Source of the DNA: Geodermatophilus obscurus
GTDB lineage: Bacteria; Actinomycetota; Actinomycetes; Mycobacteriales; Geodermatophilaceae
NCBI RefSeq assembly: GCF_900143215.1
Contig: NZ_FRDM01000028.1
Coordinates: 1-50,872 of the forward strand
DNA: 50,872 nucleotides
Reading direction: 5' to 3'
Under the pieces are notes generated by a model. The model saw nothing but the letters and a program-made list of their open reading frames with translations. It was not told the origin of the DNA and did not search any database. The translations under genes were made by a program, and so were the position numbers. Shown one piece after another: positions 16,213 through 25,282 of this stretch; position 1 is the first letter of the stretch, and every line of letters begins with the position of its first letter.

Positions 16213-17385
16213 ATGCGCGTCGTGGTGGCGCCGGACAAGTTCAAGGGCTCTCTGTCCGCGCCGCAGGTCGCCGCCCACCTGGCCGCCGGGTTGGTGCACG
16301 CCGTCCCCGGCACGGAGGTCGTCCAGGTGCCGGTCGCCGACGGGGGCGACGGAACGCTCGACGCGGCGGTCTCCGCGGGTTATCGGCGGGTGCCGGTGTC
16401 CGCGCAGGGGCCCACCGGCGAACCGGTGGAGACCGCCTACGCCGAGCGGGACGGCACCGCCGTCGTCGAGATGGCCGACGTGTCGGGGCTGCGCCAGCTC
16501 CCCGGCGGACAGCTGGCCGCCCGCACCGCGTCGAGCTACGGCACCGGTGAGGTCGTCCGTACCGCGCTCGACGCGGGATGCCGGCGCATCGTGCTCGGCA
16601 TCGGGGGCAGCGCGACGACGGACGGCGGCGCGGGGCTGGTGCAGGCGCTGGGCGGCCGCCTGCTGGACGCCGGGGGCCGCGAGGTCGGGCGGGGTGGTGC
16701 CGCCCTCGCCGCCGTCGAGTTGCTGGACCTCTCCGGTCTCCACCCGGCCCTGCGCGAGGCCGAGGTCGTCGTCGCCAGTGACGTCGACAACCCACTGCTG
16801 GGCCCGCGCGGCGCGGCGGCCGTCTACGGTCCGCAGAAGGGCGCCTCGCCCGGCGACGTCGCCGAGCTCGACGCCGCGCTGGCGCGGTGGGCGGACGCCG
16901 TGCGGGTGGCAACCGGCGTGGACACGGCCGATCGGCCGGGCGCCGGCGCGGCCGGTGGCGTGGGGTTCGCGGCGCTCGCCGTCCTGGGGGCGGAGCTGCG
17001 ACCGGGGATCGACCTCGTCCTCGACCTCGTCGACTTCCGCGCCACGCTCCCCGGGGCAGGCCTGGTGATCACCGGTGAGGGCTCGCTGGACGAGCAGACC
17101 CTCCACGGCAAGGCACCCGCCGGCGTCGCCGTGGTCGCCCGCGCGTCGGGCGTACCGGTCGTGGCCGTCGCCGGCCGCTCGCTGCTCGACCCCACCGACC
17201 TGGCACCTACCGGGATCCGCGCCGCATACGCGCTGACCGACATCGAACCCGACCCCGCTCGTTGCATGAGCGAGGCCGGCCCCCTCCTGGAGCGGCTGGC
17301 CGCACGAGTCGCCGCTGACTGGGTGACCGACGACGACGACGACGACGACAAGGAGCCATCGCGTGACAGCACCAGCTGGGTCTGA
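16213..17385 (+). CDS. glxK: glycerate 2-kinase
   Basis: Phosphorylates D-glycerate to 2-phosphoglycerate, feeding lower glycolysis. The 390-aa type-I kinase has the family start VVAPDKFKGSLSA, VPVADGGDGTLDA, GIGGSATTDGGAGLVQALGG and GPQKGASPGDV. CAGGAGG stands 8 nt before the ATG. The C-terminus ends in a run of seven Asp codons (GAC, 17329-17349) followed by a short tail that overlaps the next gene by 23 bp; AAGGAG inside this tail is that gene's ribosome binding site. The Asp run is unusual for the family and is probably a recent triplet expansion. Confidence 0.93.
   Translation: MRVVVAPDKFKGSLSAPQVAAHLAAGLVHAVPGTEVVQVPVADGGDGTLDAAVSAGYRRVPVSAQGPTGEPVETAYAERDGTAVVEMADVSGLRQLPGGQLAARTASSYGTGEVVRTALDAGCRRIVLGIGGSATTDGGAGLVQALGGRLLDAGGREVGRGGAALAAVELLDLSGLHPALREAEVVVASDVDNPLLGPRGAAAVYGPQKGASPGDVAELDAALARWADAVRVATGVDTADRPGAGAAGGVGFAALAVLGAELRPGIDLVLDLVDFRATLPGAGLVITGEGSLDEQTLHGKAPAGVAVVARASGVPVVAVAGRSLLDPTDLAPTGIRAAYALTDIEPDPARCMSEAGPLLERLAARVAADWVTDDDDDDDKEPSRDSTSWV
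17329..17349 (+). repeat. (GAC)7 triplet run in the glxK tail
   Basis: Seven consecutive GAC codons give a poly-Asp stretch just before the stop. Expansion or contraction by one unit would keep the frame and change the distance to the overlapping start codon of the next gene only upstream of its ribosome binding site. Confidence 0.85.
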
Positions 17386-17785
17386 GGGGAGCGTCGCCGT
17401 CCCCCTCTTCCTCAACGGCGAGGGCATGCGCGGGGGGCGGGTACACCCCAGCATCGCGCACTACACCTTCCTCGGTGAGGTGCGGACCGCTCCGCGTTAC
17501 CGCTTCTACGCCTGCGAGGGTGGCTTTCCGGCCCTGTGGCCGGTCGCCGAGGGCGGGGTCTCCGTGCCCGGGGAGCTGTACGCGCTCCCACTGGAGGCTG
17601 TCCGCGACGAGTTCATGCCGGTGGAGCCCCCCGAACTCGAACTCGCCGTGATCGAACTGGCCGACGGGTCGGCCGGCCTGGCCGTGGCACTGCGTCCCGA
17701 GGTGCACGCTCGGGGAGAAGGGCTCATCGACATCTCCGACTCCGGTGGCTGGCGCGCCTACCAGGCGAGTTCGAAGCGTCGATAA
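17363..17785 (+). CDS. free-standing allophanate hydrolase C-domain (AH_C) protein
   Basis: The 140-aa product matches the gamma-glutamylcyclotransferase-like C-terminal domain of allophanate hydrolase (AtzF/DUR1 type). Matching blocks are VPLFLNGEGMRGG, FLGEVRTAPRYRFYAC, FPALWPVAEGGVSVPGELY and the Glu-rich PPELELAVIELADGS. In allophanate hydrolase this domain removes the decarboxylated product or aids the amidase domain. Here no amidase domain is encoded nearby. The GTG start follows AAGGAG by 7 nt and overlaps the kinase gene by 23 bp. Its job may involve a ureido acid such as ureidoglycolate, but that is inference. Confidence 0.78.
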   Translation: MTAPAGSEGSVAVPLFLNGEGMRGGRVHPSIAHYTFLGEVRTAPRYRFYACEGGFPALWPVAEGGVSVPGELYALPLEAVRDEFMPVEPPELELAVIELADGSAGLAVALRPEVHARGEGLIDISDSGGWRAYQASSKRR

Positions 17786-17841
17786 CGGCCCGGAGGAGGC
17801 ACACTACCTGCCACGTACGCCAGCAGAGCGAGGTGGCAGGG

Positions 17842-18549
17842 GTGACCACGTTCCGACCGCAGACCATGCAGGAGGCCGTCCTCCAGGAGCTGCGGCGCCG
17901 CATCCACGACGGGGAGCTGCGACCGGGAACCGTGATCCGGGTCGATGCGGTGGCAGGAGCGCTGGGGGTCAGCCGGATCCCCGTCCGCGAGGCACTCATG
18001 ATCCTCGAGGGGGAAGGCCTGGTGACGCACCGGCCGCACGTGGGGTTCACCGTGCCCAGCCTCACGGCCGAGGATCTCGAGGAGATCTACTTCGTCCGCG
18101 CGCTGCTGGAGGACGAAGCCCTGCGTCGGGCGCTGAAGAACACCACGGACGCCGACCGTGCCGCAGCCCGAGAAGCGTGCCGAGCAGCGGCGGAAGCCCT
18201 CGACCACGGTCAGGTCAACGCCTTCAGCGACACGGGCCGTCGTTTTCACGAGGCTCTGCTCGCCCCCTGCCGCATGCCGCGACTGCTCCGGCTGCTCGAC
18301 GGCCTGTGGGAGGCGACCGAGAGTTATCGAGCGGCGAACAGCCTGGACAGGAGCGGGCAGGAGGGCCTGCAGGCCGAGCACCAGGTCATGCTCGACGCTT
18401 ACCTCGATGGTGACGAGCAGCGACTGATCCAGGCGGCGGAGCAGCACCGACAGCATCTGCTCGCCGGCGCTCAGCTGGGCACGTGCTCCGCAACGGACAC
18501 GCCCGCCGGCCAGACCCAACGAGGCGGATCGGATCTCCCGGCATCCTGA
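17842..18549 (+). CDS. GntR-family (FCD) transcriptional regulator
   Basis: The 235-aa protein has an N-terminal winged helix (QELRRRIHDGELRPGT, then VAGALGVSRIPVREALMILEGEGLV, the GntR recognition helix). A C-terminal helical FCD ligand domain follows (EEIYFVRALLEDEALRRA, GRRFHEALLAPC, EHQVMLDAYLDGD), whose His/Asp residues usually bind a metal and a small acid. The GTG at 17842 with GAGGTGG just upstream is preferred over GTG 17833. As the last gene of the glyoxylate operon it is the likely local regulator, perhaps responding to allantoin or glyoxylate and acting on the divergent region at 12087-12517. Confidence 0.88.
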   Translation: MTTFRPQTMQEAVLQELRRRIHDGELRPGTVIRVDAVAGALGVSRIPVREALMILEGEGLVTHRPHVGFTVPSLTAEDLEEIYFVRALLEDEALRRALKNTTDADRAAAREACRAAAEALDHGQVNAFSDTGRRFHEALLAPCRMPRLLRLLDGLWEATESYRAANSLDRSGQEGLQAEHQVMLDAYLDGDEQRLIQAAEQHRQHLLAGAQLGTCSATDTPAGQTQRGGSDLPAS

Positions 18550-19253
18550 GAAGGATGGATGAGCACCCGCCGACCGATGAGGGCCGGCGAGGAGAGACTC
18601 GGCACCGCGACCAGTGCCGGGAACCGCGGGCGCGGCCAGCTGCGGCAGCTGGCCGCCGTGCGGGGCGTCGGCAGCGCGCTCCTCGGGCATCGGCCGGGTG
18701 TCAGCACCGCGGTCCTGTTGGTGCGGAGCGCCGCCCGGTGTGAGCCACGAGGTCGGAGAGCGCCGCCTGGTCGCGCTCAGTACCCGGTGGACGAGCGGGT
18801 CGCCGGCCCTGAGGGCCTCGTCGTGCAGCCGGAATGGTCCGGCGGGGTCAAGCGTCTCCGAGCCTGCTCCCAGAGGCGAGGACTGCCATGGGCCGCACTG
18901 TCGGAAGGCGCACCCCTGCCGCCACCACCAGGGCCCGGCGGTCTGCACCCGCCGCAGGCCACGATGGAGCAGAGCCCCACGGCCCCCGGATTCCAGGGCG
19001 GAGGCCGGCGTGGAGTCGCCGGAGACGATGACGACCACGCGCCCGTGCTCTGCTGCGATCAAGACCCTCGGTCATCGATCCGATCACCCACCGGGCGCCC
19101 CAGCGCAGCGGCCTGCGGTCGACGTCGCAGTGGACGCTCCACCACCCCACCATGGCCACATGGTGCGGCGGGCCCCAGATCACCATCGGACGACGCTGCG
19201 CGCTGCACCATCCGGAAGTCGCCGGCGTCACCGCTGAGACCGTCGACCAGCGG

Positions 19254-19478
19254 TCAGCGCCGGCGGTCGAGGACGTCGAGCACTGCGGCGATGTCCTGCA
19301 CGTCACCCACCAGTCCGAGACCGGCACGTCGGCGACGCGAGGGCTCCAGCCTGGCACGCCGGGTCAGCCCGGCTCGTGCGAGCCCGACATCGAGGTGGTC
19401 CTCGTACGCGGGGCAGCCGAGGTCGGCGATGAGATCGACGTCGACGGCGTCCTTTTCGTCAAGATATGTAGTACTCAT
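19254..19478 (-). CDS. possible small hypothetical protein, 74 aa
   Basis: The frame begins MSTTYLDEKDAVDVDL and continues with a balanced, acidic composition for about 35 residues before becoming Arg-rich. That suggests a real gene start whose 3' part is shifted. The first codons (AGT ACT ACA TAT CTT) are AT-rich compared with the neighbours. I do not recognise the family. A frameshifted remnant is as likely as a complete short gene. Confidence 0.25.
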   Translation of the reverse strand: MSTTYLDEKDAVDVDLIADLGCPAYEDHLDVGLARAGLTRRARLEPSRRRRAGLGLVGDVQDIAAVLDVLDRRR

Positions 19479-20159
19479 GCGTCTATTGAAGCCCGGGATT
19501 CCCGGTCGAGCAAATATGATGTCGGACACCTTTGGCAATGTGGCAAAGGGCACGACATCGCAGGGCTGGAAGTTGAGTGCGACAGAGACGGAGGATTGCG
19601 GACGTGAGACGAGGGAGTCGAGAGAAGCGCACCTGAAGACCTCCGATCCGGCTGAGAACGGCTCGGGGTGGCGTTCGCATCCGGCCTTCGCCGGAAACGG
19701 CGCATCGGTGATCCATCAGCATGGGTTCATCACCGAATCGGCTCCTGACCTGCAGTTGTGCCGCTGGACCCGACGGCGTTGGTTGGCCCGTCGCGGGCTG
19801 GTCGTGAACTTCTTGCGTGCTCTCCGATGGGCGATACAGGTTCCCTACCGCCGGTGGTGCCACCTCTGGTGGCCGATGCCCGCCCCAAGGCATGGACCAC
19901 CCGTCCAGCATTCTATGCGGTGGTGGTCATCACTACCGAGATGAGCGCAATATTCACCAGAATCCACTCAGCGGGACGCTCCGCAATTCCGAGGACGTCT
20001 CCTGGACCATGCTTTCTGCACGCATCGGAGCGTCGTTCTTCCAGCGCTGCCATCGCCACTGGCCATCGGGGGCGGGAAGCACACCGGTTCGCGGGCGCTC
20101 GCTAGCGGGGAAGGACTGCACTCCCCGCTCGTCGACGATGTCGCTCGGAGGCCGCTGGG

Positions 20160-20300
20160 CTACTGCAACGTCGACGCGTACCGGAACGCCATCGAGCCGC
20201 ACCCGTGGGGTCGAGCCGCCTCCACCGACGCGAAACCCGGTGCTGACACCCACAGCTCCACGGTCTCCAGCTGTGGCTCGCAGGTCAGGACGGTCGTCAC
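20160..20300 (-). CDS. possible small ORF, 46 aa, strong ribosome binding site
   Basis: GTG 20300 is preceded by AGGAGGAAGGA a few bases upstream, a much better site than expected by chance. The first half (VTTVLTCEPQLETVELWVSA) uses GC-ending codons as neighbouring genes do. The product matches no family I know, and the second half is less gene-like, so it may be a truncated start of a lost gene. Confidence 0.25.
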   Translation of the reverse strand: MTTVLTCEPQLETVELWVSAPGFASVEAARPHGCGSMAFRYASTLQ

Positions 20301-20998
20301 ACCAGTTCCTTCCTCCTGGCGTGGACGTGTTCCCAGCATGGCCGCGGGCCGCGTCGCGCCCTACGGCCCCGGTCGGTCAACTCGACCAGCGACCGGCTGC
20401 CGACGCTCGGCAAGGGCCGGGCGGTGGTCGTTCCAGTCCCCCCTCGGACACCGCGTCACCCCGGTGTTCCTGCAGGTCGAGAGCCGGGGTGTTCGTCTGT
20501 CGAGGCCAGCCGGGGCGTCGTGATGCCCGCGTGGTACTTCGCGCCTTCGGATCAGCCCTCGAGCAGCGCGGCGGAGCGGTCGTGCGGCCGGATCACCGGC
20601 AGTAGGTCCTCCCCCATCGCCTCGGGGGCCCGGAGCACCTGGCCGACGCCGCGGCGGGCGAACCGTTCCGAGTGCCGGTGGGTGCCGTCCAGGTGATCTC
20701 CTTCGTCACCGGAGCGCACGGGTCCCCTGGAGGAACGGACTGCGATCGAGCACCGGGTGGCCTGTCACAGCGCCCGATCCTCGACGATCGTCGATCCGCA
20801 CCTCCTCGTCCACGCCACCCGCTCCTGATGCCGGGCTTGTCCTCCGCGAGTGCACCGACTCAGCGCCGGGACGCCGTGCACCGACGCAGACCAGGACCTC
20901 CGGGTGAGCCCGGGGGACGACCGCTCCGCCGCCGTCCTGGGCTGGTCGCACCCTCAGGCTGCACGGTCCGCAGGCCAGACGCTCTGTAGCGTCTCGCC

Positions 20999-22264
20999 GT
21001 GACCGTGGAGACGAACTGGGCCGGCAACCACACCTACCGGGCCGAGCGGCTGCACCGGCCGACGACCCTGGAGCAGGTGCAGGAGATCGTCGCCACCGCC
21101 CCGCGCATCCGCGTCCTGGGCTCGCGGCACTCCTTCACCGGCATCGCCGACTCCGCGGAGCTCCTCTCGCTGGAGGCCGTGCACGCCGCGGCGACCCCAC
21201 TCGCGGGGATCGACGTCGATCTCGAGGCCGGCACCGTCTCGCTCGGCGGAGGGGTCAGGTACGGCGAGCTGGCAGAGGTGCTTCGTGACGCGGGGGCCGC
21301 TCTGCACAACCTCGCCTCACTCCCCCACATCTCCGTAGCGGGCGCCGTGGCCACGGCCACCCACGGCTCAGGTGTGGTGAACGGAAACCTCGCGACGGCC
21401 GTCGCGGCGATGGAGATCGTGACCTCCAGCGGCGAGATCGTCCGGGTGTCCAGGGGCGATGCCGACTTCGACGGGATGGTCGTCGGCCTAGGAGCCCTCG
21501 GTGCGGTCACCCGGCTCACGCTCGACCTCGAGCCCGCGTTCGACGTCGAGCAGCGGGTGTTCGAGGGGCTGGCCTGGGACGCCCTCCACGAGCACTTCGA
21601 CGAGATCACCGGGTGCGGCTACAGCGTCAGCCTGTTCACCCTCCTGGGCGACGACGTGGAGATGGTCTGGGTCAAGAACCGACCCGACCGAGGCGGCGCC
21701 CCCGCCGGCGACCTCTTCGGCGCCGTCCCGGCCGCCGTGGACCGGAACCCGGTCATCGGCCTGGACCCGACCCCGTGTACCCCGCAGCTGGGTAGGCCCG
21801 GGCTGTGGTCGGACCGCCTACCGCACTTCCGGATGGGCTTCACCCCGAGCGCGGGAGACGAGATCCAGTCGGAGTACCTGATCCCGCACGGCTCCGCCGT
21901 GGCCGCGCTCCAAGCGGTGCGCTCCCTCGCCGAGCGCATCCGGCCGCTCCTACTGGCGTGCGAGATCCGCACCGTCGCCGCGGACCGACTGTGGATGAGC
22001 ACCGCCTACGACCGGGCCAGCGTCGCCCTCCACTTCACCTGGAAGCCCGCTCCGCCCGCCGTGGAGGACGTGCTCGTCGACCTCGAGCGCGTCCTGTCGC
22101 AGTTCGCGGCGCGCCCGCACTGGGGAAAGGTCTTCCAGGCCGACGCCGCCGCGATCGCCCCGCTGTACGAGCGGCATGCCGACTTCCTCAGCTTGATCGA
22201 GCGGCTCGACCCGCGCGGTGCGTTCCGTAACGCGTGGTTGGAACACCACCTCCTGACGAGCTGA
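20999..22264 (+). CDS. FAD-linked alditol oxidase-like protein
   Basis: A VAO/PCMH-type flavoprotein like Streptomyces alditol/xylitol oxidase (AldO), which oxidises the terminal hydroxyl of polyols with O2 and makes H2O2. The 421-aa length is the same. VLGSRHSFTGIAD contains the His that carries covalent FAD in AldO, and the FAD-binding block is LPHISVAGAVATATHGSG. Other blocks include SEYLIPHGSAVAAL and the C-terminal PHWGKVFQADAAAIAPLY with FRNAWLEHHL. It starts with GTG at 20999 without a strong ribosome site. The natural substrate is not predictable from sequence alone. Confidence 0.86.
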   Translation: MTVETNWAGNHTYRAERLHRPTTLEQVQEIVATAPRIRVLGSRHSFTGIADSAELLSLEAVHAAATPLAGIDVDLEAGTVSLGGGVRYGELAEVLRDAGAALHNLASLPHISVAGAVATATHGSGVVNGNLATAVAAMEIVTSSGEIVRVSRGDADFDGMVVGLGALGAVTRLTLDLEPAFDVEQRVFEGLAWDALHEHFDEITGCGYSVSLFTLLGDDVEMVWVKNRPDRGGAPAGDLFGAVPAAVDRNPVIGLDPTPCTPQLGRPGLWSDRLPHFRMGFTPSAGDEIQSEYLIPHGSAVAALQAVRSLAERIRPLLLACEIRTVAADRLWMSTAYDRASVALHFTWKPAPPAVEDVLVDLERVLSQFAARPHWGKVFQADAAAIAPLYERHADFLSLIERLDPRGAFRNAWLEHHLLTS

Positions 22265-22455
22265 CCGCGGCGGTCGCGCAGGTCGACGGACCGGAGCAGG
22301 CCAGTCAGCTGGACGAAGTCACTCAACCGGTCCCCTCGAGGACGGTCGTGCCGGGCATCGCTCCTGCACGCCGGTCGGACGGCTGAGGCCTGCCCGCACC
22401 ACGTCGGGCCAGCGATGATCACCGCGCTACCGGACGACTGTGCCAGGGTCGAGTG

Positions 22456-23796
22456 ATGACCTCCCGCGGGGCCGCCGAGGTGGTGGGCGAGCTCGGTCGG
22501 CTCCTGCTGGGCGCGCCGGTTCCTCTGTCGATCCGTTGCTGGGACGGCTCCGAGGCCGTCGTCGAGGGGGCTCCCACGCTGGTGGTACGCCACCGGAGGG
22601 CCTTGCGCCGCCTGGTCTACGCGCCCGGGGAGTTGGGGCTCGCCCGCGCTTACGTCAGCGGGGACCTCGACGTCGCAGGCGATCTCTACGCGGCACTGGG
22701 CTCTCCGGACGAGCTGCCGTCCCGCCCGGAACTGCACGTGGATCGGCGGGCCCTGGCGCGGCTGGTCGGCCCGCTGCTGCGGCTCGGGGTGCTCGGGCTG
22801 CCCCTAGCGCCGCCGCCCGAGGAGGCCCGGTTGCGCGGGATCCGGCACTCGCTGCGTCGCGACCGGAGCGCCATCAGCCACCACTACGACGTCGGCAACG
22901 ACTTCTACCGCTTGCTGCTGGGCCCCTCACTGGTCTACAGCTGCGCCTACTTCACCGAACCGACGGCGTCGCTGGAGCAGGCCCAGAAAGCCAAGCTCGA
23001 CCTGGTCTGCCGCAAGCTCGGGCTGCAGTCGGGGATGCGGCTGCTCGACGTCGGGTGCGGCTGGGGTTCGCTCGCCCTGCACGCGGCGGCCGGGTACGGC
23101 GTGTCGGTGATCGCAGTGACCATCTCCGCGGCCCAGGCCGAGCTGGCCCGCCGGCGCATCGCCGACGCCGGGCTCACCGAGCGCGTCGAGGTCCGGCTGC
23201 AGGACTATCGCGAGGTCGTCGACGGGCCCTTCGACGCGATCTCCTCCATCGGGATGGCCGAGCACGTGGGGCTCGCCCAGTTGCCGAGCTACGCCGCCAG
23301 GCTGTACGCGCTGCTGCCGCCCGGTGGCCGGCTGCTCAACCATGCGATCGCACGGGGCCCGGCGGCCGGTCCCGACCGGCCCGATCCCCGGTCGTTCCTC
23401 ACGCGGTACGTCTTCCCGGACGGCGAGCTGCAGCCTCTGGCCACCCACGTCCGGGTCCTCGAGGAGGCCGGCTTCGAGGTCTGCGACGTCGAGGCGCTCC
23501 GCCGGCACTACGCGCTGACCTGCCGGGTCTGGGTGAGCAATCTCGAGCGCCGATGGGATGAGGCGGTTCGACTGTCCTCCCCGGGCCGGGCCCGGGTGTG
23601 GCGGCTCTACCTGGCGGGATCGGCCCTGGCCTTCGAACGCCACCGGGTCGGGGTGAACCAGGTGCTCGCGGTGAAGCCGGGAGCACCCGGACAGGTTCGA
23701 CTCCCCCTGCGCCGTCCGGACTGGAGCCACCCTGCCGTGAGGGAAGGCCACGAGCCTGCAGCGGCTCAGCCTGAGGACGTGGCGGAGGACCAGTAG
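22456..23796 (+). CDS. cyclopropane-fatty-acyl-phospholipid synthase family protein
   Basis: An S-adenosylmethionine-dependent enzyme that methylenates unsaturated acyl chains in membrane phospholipids. The 446-aa protein has the CFA/CMAS signature HYDVGNDFYRLLLG and YSCAYFTEP. The SAM site is LLDVGCGWGSLALHAA, followed by VTISAAQAELARRR, SIGMAEHVG and RYVFPDGELQP. The N-terminal 120 residues form the lipid-binding-like extension seen in E. coli-type Cfa rather than in mycolic acid CMAS. GTG 22453 directly precedes ATG 22456; either may be used. Confidence 0.9.
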   Translation: MTSRGAAEVVGELGRLLLGAPVPLSIRCWDGSEAVVEGAPTLVVRHRRALRRLVYAPGELGLARAYVSGDLDVAGDLYAALGSPDELPSRPELHVDRRALARLVGPLLRLGVLGLPLAPPPEEARLRGIRHSLRRDRSAISHHYDVGNDFYRLLLGPSLVYSCAYFTEPTASLEQAQKAKLDLVCRKLGLQSGMRLLDVGCGWGSLALHAAAGYGVSVIAVTISAAQAELARRRIADAGLTERVEVRLQDYREVVDGPFDAISSIGMAEHVGLAQLPSYAARLYALLPPGGRLLNHAIARGPAAGPDRPDPRSFLTRYVFPDGELQPLATHVRVLEEAGFEVCDVEALRRHYALTCRVWVSNLERRWDEAVRLSSPGRARVWRLYLAGSALAFERHRVGVNQVLAVKPGAPGQVRLPLRRPDWSHPAVREGHEPAAAQPEDVAEDQ

Positions 23797-23802
23797 CGGC
23801 AT

Positions 23803-23849
23803 CCGGTCACCTGCTCGTCCCCTGGAGCCCCTCCTCACCAGCTGACCGG
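23803..23849 (+). terminator. possible hairpin after the Cfa gene
   Basis: CCGGTCACCTG and CAGCTGACCGG (arms 23803-23813 and 23839-23849) pair with one mismatch across a 25-nt loop. The repeat starts 6 bp after the stop codon. There is no T-tract. Confidence 0.4.
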
Positions 23850-23923
23850 CGGTCGGCGTGCGTCGATGGACTGCAGGGCACCCGTCGGCTCCAGCCGCTA
23901 CCTGCCCCGGAGACGGGGTGGCG

Positions 23924-24193
23924 TCAGGCCGGCGACCCAGCACCCGTCCCGGGCGACGCACCGCGGGTGCGCACCATGCCGGGGCACCATCCGCTGGAGG
24001 TGGTGCTGCGGCCCCGCCCGGGGGGCGGGACGAGCCGGCCGTGCAGCTCCCGCCCGTCGCCGGCCCAGTGCAGCAACTCCTCCTCCCACGGCCGGGCGAG
24101 CAGTGCCGCGCGCTCGTGCAGCTCGACCTGGACGGACAGGAACCCGCGGAGTCCCCGCCAGGCCCGCGACGTCGACGTCCTCCAGCTGAGCAT
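23924..24193 (-). CDS. small conserved hypothetical protein, 89 aa
   Basis: The frame has GGGAGG 7 nt before ATG 24193. It contains [44 protein letters not shown] and a Ser-Gly-Trp-Cys-Pro-Gly motif. I recall similar short proteins (ELHERIALL-RPWEE---HW, HGHLVPPPGRRR, SGWCPG) in Geodermatophilaceae and relatives, without a known function. No signal peptide or membrane segment is seen. It converges with cfa and diverges from csbD. Confidence 0.6.
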   Translation of the reverse strand: MLSWRTSTSRAWRGLRGFLSVQVELHERAALLARPWEEELLHWAGDGRELHGRLVPPPGRGRSTTSSGWCPGMVRTRGASPGTGAGSPA

Positions 24194-24470
24194 CGGTCCC
24201 CTCCCGGACTGCCCGGCCTCCGGCGGCGTCCGCCGCCGGACCCAGGGTCGACCGCGCGAGGCCCGGGGGCCAGTGGCGGGAGTGACCCCGACCGCGTCCT
24301 TCCTGCCAGCTTCCGGCCGGGTTCCCGACGCGCGGGCGTACGCGGCACCTCATGGCCATCACCTGCCCCAGACCCCTCGTGGTCCCTCCGGGGGTCCACG
24401 GGAGACCCCCACGGTCCCGGACTCCGATGCGCTGAGGGTGCCCGCCCACCGATGCGGGTAACACAGGACC

Positions 24471-24641
24471 ATGAGCGCTGAGGACAAGATCAGGAACAAG
24501 GCCGAAGAACTGCGCGGCAAGGGCAAGGCAGCCGTCGGCCGCGCCACCGACGACCCCGACCTCGAGGCCGAAGGCCGGGCTGAAGAGACGAGAGGCAACG
24601 TCAAGCAGGTGGGCGAGAAGATCAAGGACGTCTTCAAGTGA
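24471..24641 (+). CDS. CsbD family stress-response protein
   Basis: A 56-aa hydrophilic, charged protein: DKIRNKAEELRGKGKAAVGRA, a DDPDLEAEGRAEETRG block and KQVGEKIKDVFK. This is the full CsbD fold and length. CsbD proteins are small general-stress proteins, sigma-B dependent in Bacillus and common in actinobacteria, with no known biochemical function. ATG 24471 has AGGA only 3 nt upstream, so initiation may be weak or partly leaderless. Confidence 0.88.
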   Translation: MSAEDKIRNKAEELRGKGKAAVGRATDDPDLEAEGRAEETRGNVKQVGEKIKDVFK

Positions 24642-24783
24642 GGCGGGTCCGCGGAGGTCTGCCCCGTTCCCTGTCACGCTGAGACCCTCACGGTCCGTCG
24701 ATTCCCACCCCGCCGACCTGCCCGTCGTCCGCGAGCGCGTCGATGGGCGGGCGACCGAGTGGCGTCGGTCTCCTGGAAGCCGG

Positions 24784-25161
24784 CTACCGGTGCGTGCCCG
24801 TCCGGTCGGCCTGCTGATCGAGCCAGGCGCGCAGTTCGTCTGCCGAGGCGATCGAGGCGTCGAGGTGCACGAGGTGACCGGCGGCGCCGACGAGGCGCAG
24901 TGTCGAGCCCGGGATCGCATCGCGCAGGGACCTGGCTCGAGCGACGGGGGTCCAGGTGTCGTCCTCCCCCCACCCGATGCGGACCGGCGCTCGGACGCCA
25001 TGCAGTCGGCCCGCGAAGTCGTCGGTGCAGCGCTCGTCGGCCCGGGCGATCTGGCGGTAGAAGGCCGCGCGGCCCTGCTCGGTCAGCCACGGGGCCGCCA
25101 GTTCGTCGAGTTGCACCTCGGTCAGATCACGATGGCTCGCGCCGGCGATGTAGCCCGCAGC
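24784..25161 (-). pseudogene. alpha/beta hydrolase, 3' fragment only
   Basis: The minus strand encodes the last ~125 residues of an alpha/beta hydrolase: AGYIAGASHRDLTE, a helical cap segment, VRIGWGEDDTWTPVARA with the catalytic-acid Asp, and GHLVHLDASIASADEL with the catalytic His. The oxyanion segment and the GxSxG nucleophile elbow are missing. Upstream codons (25162-25449) run antisense-like through the MEMO1 gene and show no hydrolase similarity. So the 5' half has been lost, and the adjoining MEMO1 3' end marks the break. Confidence 0.78.
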
Positions 25162-25282
25162 GCTCCTGCATGGACGGCTTCCGGTGGTCGAGGACGACGT
25201 CGGGGTGGGCGACCGGCCGCGGATGTCCTCGGTGAGCACGGCCTCCGACCGGTCGCCGGCCGCGCCATGCGGGTCGTTGTCC

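Larger units (their letters stand above)
18550..20998. other. 2.4-kb stretch without a recognisable gene
   Basis: Long open frames run through this stretch on both strands (for example 18559-19944 plus), but their translations are Arg/Pro/Ser-rich with no family motifs, as shadow frames of high-GC DNA are. Local GC drops around 19470-19570 and 19800-20040. Two short frames with better features are listed separately (19254-19478 and 20160-20300). The region looks like degraded coding DNA or acquired material between the purine island and the next genes. Confidence 0.45.

Noticed and set aside
14009..17068. A 1019-codon open frame on the plus strand across gcl and glxK
   Set aside because: It is a shadow frame: Arg/Ala/Pro-rich, no motifs, and it overlaps two clear enzymes with full catalytic motifs in another frame.
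17363..17785. Ureidoglycolate lyase (AllA) as the identity of the 140-aa gene
   Set aside because: Position suggests it, but the sequence blocks (LFLNG, TAPRYRFY, PVAEGGVSVPGELY) fit the allophanate hydrolase C-domain and not the AllA cupin fold.
18559..19944. A 461-codon frame on the plus strand in the gene desert
   Set aside because: Composition is Arg/Ser/Pro-rich, no ribosome site, no family motif, and third-position GC is not coding-like across its length.
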